Position numbers and translations under genes: made by a program | NCBI GenBank assembly: GCA_035946955.1 | Contig: DASYYE010000172.1 | Span: forward strand, 1 to 17,590 | Length of the DNA: 17,590 nucleotides | Origin: DASYYE01 sp035946955 | Lineage (GTDB): Bacteria > Actinomycetota > Actinomycetes > Streptosporangiales > Streptosporangiaceae | Direction: 5' to 3' | Part shown: in pieces, positions 14,818 through 17,590 of the stretch | Layout of the letters: every line of letters starts with the position of its first letter | How positions within the stretch are numbered: position 1 is the stretch's first letter | Notes under the pieces: generated by a model | What the model saw: only the letters and a program-made list of their open reading frames with translations | Database searches by the model: none | What the model was told of the DNA's origin: nothing

Positions 14818-16964
14818 CAGTTGGTGAGCGAGAGTGCGAATGGGAGCACCGCAGGGGCGCCGCATCCACGGAGGAGCTTGGCGGCATACGTCATCGTCCA
14901 GCCGGTGTCCACCCGATCGTCTACCAGCAGCACCGGGCCGTCAGTCTCGGCCAAGGCTGCCTGGACTGGGCCAGGCACGGTGAGAGTCCGTGTCAGCGCA
15001 GCCAGGCGATGGGCGCTGTTGTGCTGGTGCCCGGGTGGTTCGCCGCCCAGGTAGGTGAGACTGCCGAGGTAGGCCAGCTTTCCGGTGGCCGCGATCTGTT
15101 CGCCGAGTGTGGAGATCATGGTAGGCCGGGTGCGCGACGGCAGCGTTACGACCGCGACTGGGCGCACTTCCCAGTCCCAGGTAGCGAGCACCTGCACCAC
15201 AACCTTGAAGAGACTGCCGGGGACGGACTCATCCGCTGCGCCATCGGCCAGCAGCCGTCGGAGCGTTACACCCCAGCCAATGTCAGTCAGGCGCCCAACG
15301 CTGCGGCCGGGTTCGGCCGCCTCCCCGGCGGCTATGCGGCCTGTGACGGCCAGCCCGAATCTGGCCATCCCGGACGGCCACATGCGCCGGGGCTGGATCG
15401 TGACACCTGGCCGCTGGAGCCGGCGGCGTGCGCTGCCCTCGCTCACCTCGCTGACACTTGCCGTGCGGGCCGTCCCCGTGCAGTTGTCGCAGCGACCGCA
15501 GGGGGCGGCGGCCGGGTCGTCGAGTTCGCGGCGAAGGTAGTCCATGCGGCAGCCGGTGGTCGCCACATACCCGAGCATGGCGTCCTGTTCGCGCGCACGT
15601 TCGGCGGCCACACGGGCGTAACGTTCGGTGTCGTAGACCCAGGGCTGGCCCGTTGCCTCCCAGCCGCGGGCCACCCGGCGGACGGCACCGTCCACGTCGA
15701 GCACCTTCAGCATGGTCTCCAGGCGGCTGCGTCCCAGGTCGATCTGTGCTTCCAGCGTCGTCAGCGACAGGGGGCCGCCGACCTGAGCCAGTGCGTCAAG
15801 GGTGGTACGGACCACCCTTTCCGGCGGGAAAGCCAAGCTGGCGAAGTAGGCCCAGATGTCGCGGTCCTCGGTGGCGGGCAGCAGGATCACCTCGGCGCGT
15901 TCCACCCCCCTGCCTGCCCGCCCGATCTGCTGGTAGTAGGCGACCGGTGACTGCGGTGCGCCCAGATGGACGATGAAGCCGAGGTCGGGTTTGTCATACC
16001 CCATGCCGAGCGCGCTGGTCGCCACCACGGCCTTGAGCTTGTTAGCGAGCAGGTCTTCCTCGACCTGCAGGCGCTGCGCCGGGTCCGTCTGGCCGGTGTA
16101 GGCCTCGGCCGCATATCCCCTGTCCCGCAGGAACTCAGCCACATCGTGGGCGGCGGCCACGGTCAGCGCGTAGATGATGCCGGAGCCTGGCAGGCCGCCG
16201 AGGTGATCGGCGAGCCAGCCCAGCCGCAGCGCCGCATGTGGCAGCCGCACCACGGACAGGTGCAGGCTGTCACGGTCAAGAGGGCCACGCAGGACCAGGG
16301 TTGACCCTGGTCCGCTCAGGCCGGTGCCGAGCTGTTCCGCTACGTCGCGGGTGACCCGTACGTTGGCGGTCGCGGTGGTGGCGAGCACCGGCACGCCGGG
16401 CGGGAGCCCTGCCACCACATCGCGCAGGCGCCGGTAGTCGGGCCGGAAGTCGTGACCCCAGTCGGAGATGCAGTGCGCCTCGTCGATGACGACCATCCCG
16501 GCCGAGCTGGCCAGGCGGGGCAGAATCAGGTCACGGAAGCCAGGATTGTTGAGCCGCTCGGGGCTGACGAGCAGGACGTCGGTCTGGCCAGCCTGAACTT
16601 CGGCATAGACCTCCTCCCAGTCCTCAGTGTTGGACGAGTTGACCGTGGCAGCCCGGATGCCGGCCCGCTTGGCGGCGGCGATCTGGTTACGCATCAGTGC
16701 CAGCAGCGGCGACACGATGACGGTGGGGCCCGCGCCTCGTTCCCGCAGCAGCGACGTGGCGATGAAGTACACAGCCGACTTCCCCCACCCGGTGCGCTGC
16801 ACGACCAGCGCGCGACGGCGGTCGACTACGAGGGCCTTGATCGCGCTCCACTGGTCGGGACGCAGACCGGCCTGCGGGCCCGCAAGGGCACGTAGGCAGC
16901 GTTGCGCCGCTGCCATAACCGGGTCATCCGCGGCTGAGAGCACCGTGCCAGAGGATAATTCCAT
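14818..16964 (-). CDS. RecQ-family ATP-dependent DNA helicase with C-terminal phosphoribosyltransferase-like domain
   Basis: 715 residues, start ATG 16964 without a clear ribosome site (ATG 16916 is an alternative). Helicase motifs are Walker A TGWGKS (58-63), SPLLALMRNQ (85-94), DEAHCISDWGHDFRP (161-175), TTATAN (196-201), TSALGMGYDKPD and QIGRAGRG (346-353). Cys472, Cys489, Cys492 and Cys495 form the RecQ zinc site. Instead of an HRDC domain the C-terminal 200 residues end in GPVLLVDDRVDTGWTMT (676-692), the PRPP-binding loop pattern of type I phosphoribosyltransferases, close to the extreme C-terminus. This arrangement recurs in actinobacterial RecQ-like proteins. RecQ enzymes unwind DNA 3'-5' in recombination and repair; what the PRTase-like part does is unknown. 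No partner genes are adjacent. Confidence 0.92.
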
Positions 16965-16973
16965 GGAGCATTG

Positions 16974-16993
16974 GTATCAGCAGAGTCTGATAC
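16974..16993. promoter_or_regulatory. Palindrome immediately upstream of RecQ
   Basis: GTATCAG-N6-CTGATAC, perfect 7-bp arms, ends 9 bp before the RecQ ATG. It is not the actinobacterial LexA box (TCGAACN4GTTCGA). Its inner arm could double as a -10 region for a leaderless transcript. Confidence 0.5.
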
Positions 16994-17110
16994 TTGTGGG
17001 CCAGCCAGCGATGATTCGCTGCCTGCGGAGGTCAGGCCCGTTACCCACTGGCGGAGGAACCGGGCGTGGGGGTACCCGAGCAGGTCCGTGAGCGGCTCAC
17101 ATGGCCGCGG

Positions 17111-17297
17111 CTAGTCCGGTCGCGGCGTCGTCTGCCCGACCTCGATCAGGTGCCCGTCGGGGTCGCGGATGCGTGTGCGCGTGCAGTTCGACAGCAGCGA
17201 GCCCACGCTCGGCTGCCCGCTGCTCGATCGTGTGCACCAGCAGCCTGGCCTAGCCCATCCCGCGGGCGGACTTGTCGACCGCACCAAGCGGACCTCC
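17111..17297 (-). pseudogene. Fused relics of a GNAT acetyltransferase and a VOC (glyoxalase-like) protein
   Basis: On the minus strand, 17297-17173 reads GAVDKSARGMG, a TAG stop (17250-17252), then ARLLVHTIEQRAAERGLAAV and ELHAHT. This closely matches the acetyl-CoA-binding region and following helix of GNAT acetyltransferases, where Arg-Gly-x-Gly is followed by a small residue and LL. Directly after, another frame reads RIRDPDGHLIEVGQTTPRPD to a stop at 17111-17113, the usual C-terminal end of VOC/glyoxalase proteins (RDPDGHLIEV). Both are short, out of frame with each other and without starts, so they are decayed fragments. Confidence 0.55.
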
Positions 17298-17386
17298 ACA
17301 CCCACCTCAGCGCCCATGCCGGAATCTTAGGCACGTGCTGAGCGGGCACGTTGCTGTCGGGAAACCAGGATCCGAACGGAGGTGGA

Positions 17387-17414
17387 CTCGGTCACGACCG
17401 AGAACCGGTATGCT
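17387..17414 (+). promoter_or_regulatory. Cold-shock gene promoter region with palindrome
   Basis: TATGCT at 17409-17414 is a fair -10 box, giving a leader of about 50 nt. The -35 is unclear, but the perfect inverted repeat CTCGGTC-AC-GACCGAG (17387-17402) occupies that region and may be an operator. Confidence 0.4.
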
Positions 17415-17467
17415 CGCGGTCGCACGACGTGGTCGCGACGTGCATGGTGGATAGAGGACTTGGACTG

Positions 17468-17590
17468 ATGGCAACAGGAACAGTGAAGTGGTTCAACGCC
17501 GACAAGGGCTTTGGCTTCATCGCCCCCGATGACGGGACGGCAGATGTGTTCGTCCACTTCTCCGCGATCGCGAGCTCGGGCTACCGGTCG
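17468..17590 (+). CDS. Cold-shock domain protein, N-terminal part, runs off right edge
   Basis: ATG 17468 with AGAGGA at 17453-17458. The 41 visible codons give MATGTVKWFNADKGFGFI, containing RNP1 (KGFGFI), then DVFVHFSAI, containing RNP2 (VFVHF). These are the two RNA/ssDNA-binding strands of the CspA OB-fold. Actinobacterial members are about 67 residues, so some 25 residues are missing beyond the edge. They act as RNA chaperones in the cytoplasm. Which paralogue this is cannot be told, so no symbol is given. Confidence 0.93.
   Translation, partial: MATGTVKWFNADKGFGFIAPDDGTADVFVHFSAIASSGYRS

Larger units (their letters stand above)
16965..17467. other. Intergenic region between RecQ and the cold-shock gene
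   Basis: About 500 bp without an intact gene. It holds the palindrome next to the RecQ start (16974-16993), decayed acetyltransferase and VOC pieces (17111-17297), and the cold-shock gene's promoter region (17387-17414). In 16994-17110 nothing recognisable was seen. Confidence 0.5.

Overview
The window is high-GC actinobacterial DNA. Coding regions have strong G/C third positions, several genes use GTG starts, and promoters have TTGACC/TAGGGT-type hexamers. A mycothiol-type DinB/maleylpyruvate isomerase homologue, a PadR gene pair, Tat export, secreted hydrolases with ricin-type lectin domains and a RecQ helicase with a phosphoribosyltransferase-like tail all fit a soil actinomycete. No rRNA, tRNA, CRISPR array or intact mobile element was seen.

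Left part (1-4884): the 5' part of a minus-strand family 79-like glycoside hydrolase runs off the left edge, and its signal-peptide region seems broken by in-frame stops. Next on the plus strand come a Tat-exported flavoprotein lipoprotein of the berberine-bridge type and a mycothiol-dependent isomerase-like protein with a clear promoter. A divergent pair follows, an HxlR regulator and an NmrA-like NAD(P)-binding reductase, separated by a perfect 7+7 palindrome that is probably the regulator's operator. A perfect 16-bp-stem hairpin closes this part.

Middle (4885-11257, mostly minus strand): a large secreted GH3 glycosidase with PA14-like insert, FnIII-like domain and C-terminal ricin lectin; a secreted protein that reads as a complete seven-bladed beta-propeller; a possible small leader ORF; a frameshifted membrane protein translationally coupled (ATGA) to a PadR regulator; and a PadR-type palindrome over the PadR start, with a second similar site about 240 bp further upstream.

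Right part (11258-17590): a multi-pass GT-C-like membrane protein whose last ~105 residues look like read-through over an antisense gene relic; a secreted GH18 chitinase with a ricin lectin domain; RecQ; a 500-bp stretch holding decayed acetyltransferase and VOC fragments; and the start of a cold-shock protein at the right edge.

The most unusual structure is around the chitinase. A 49-bp element (39/49 identical, ungapped) occurs once in its 5' leader and once just after its stop codon, and each copy is followed by a terminator-like hairpin. This suggests a cis-acting RNA or small RNA element, or a cassette boundary. GH79, GH3 and GH18 genes together point to extracellular polysaccharide breakdown, but they are not one operon.
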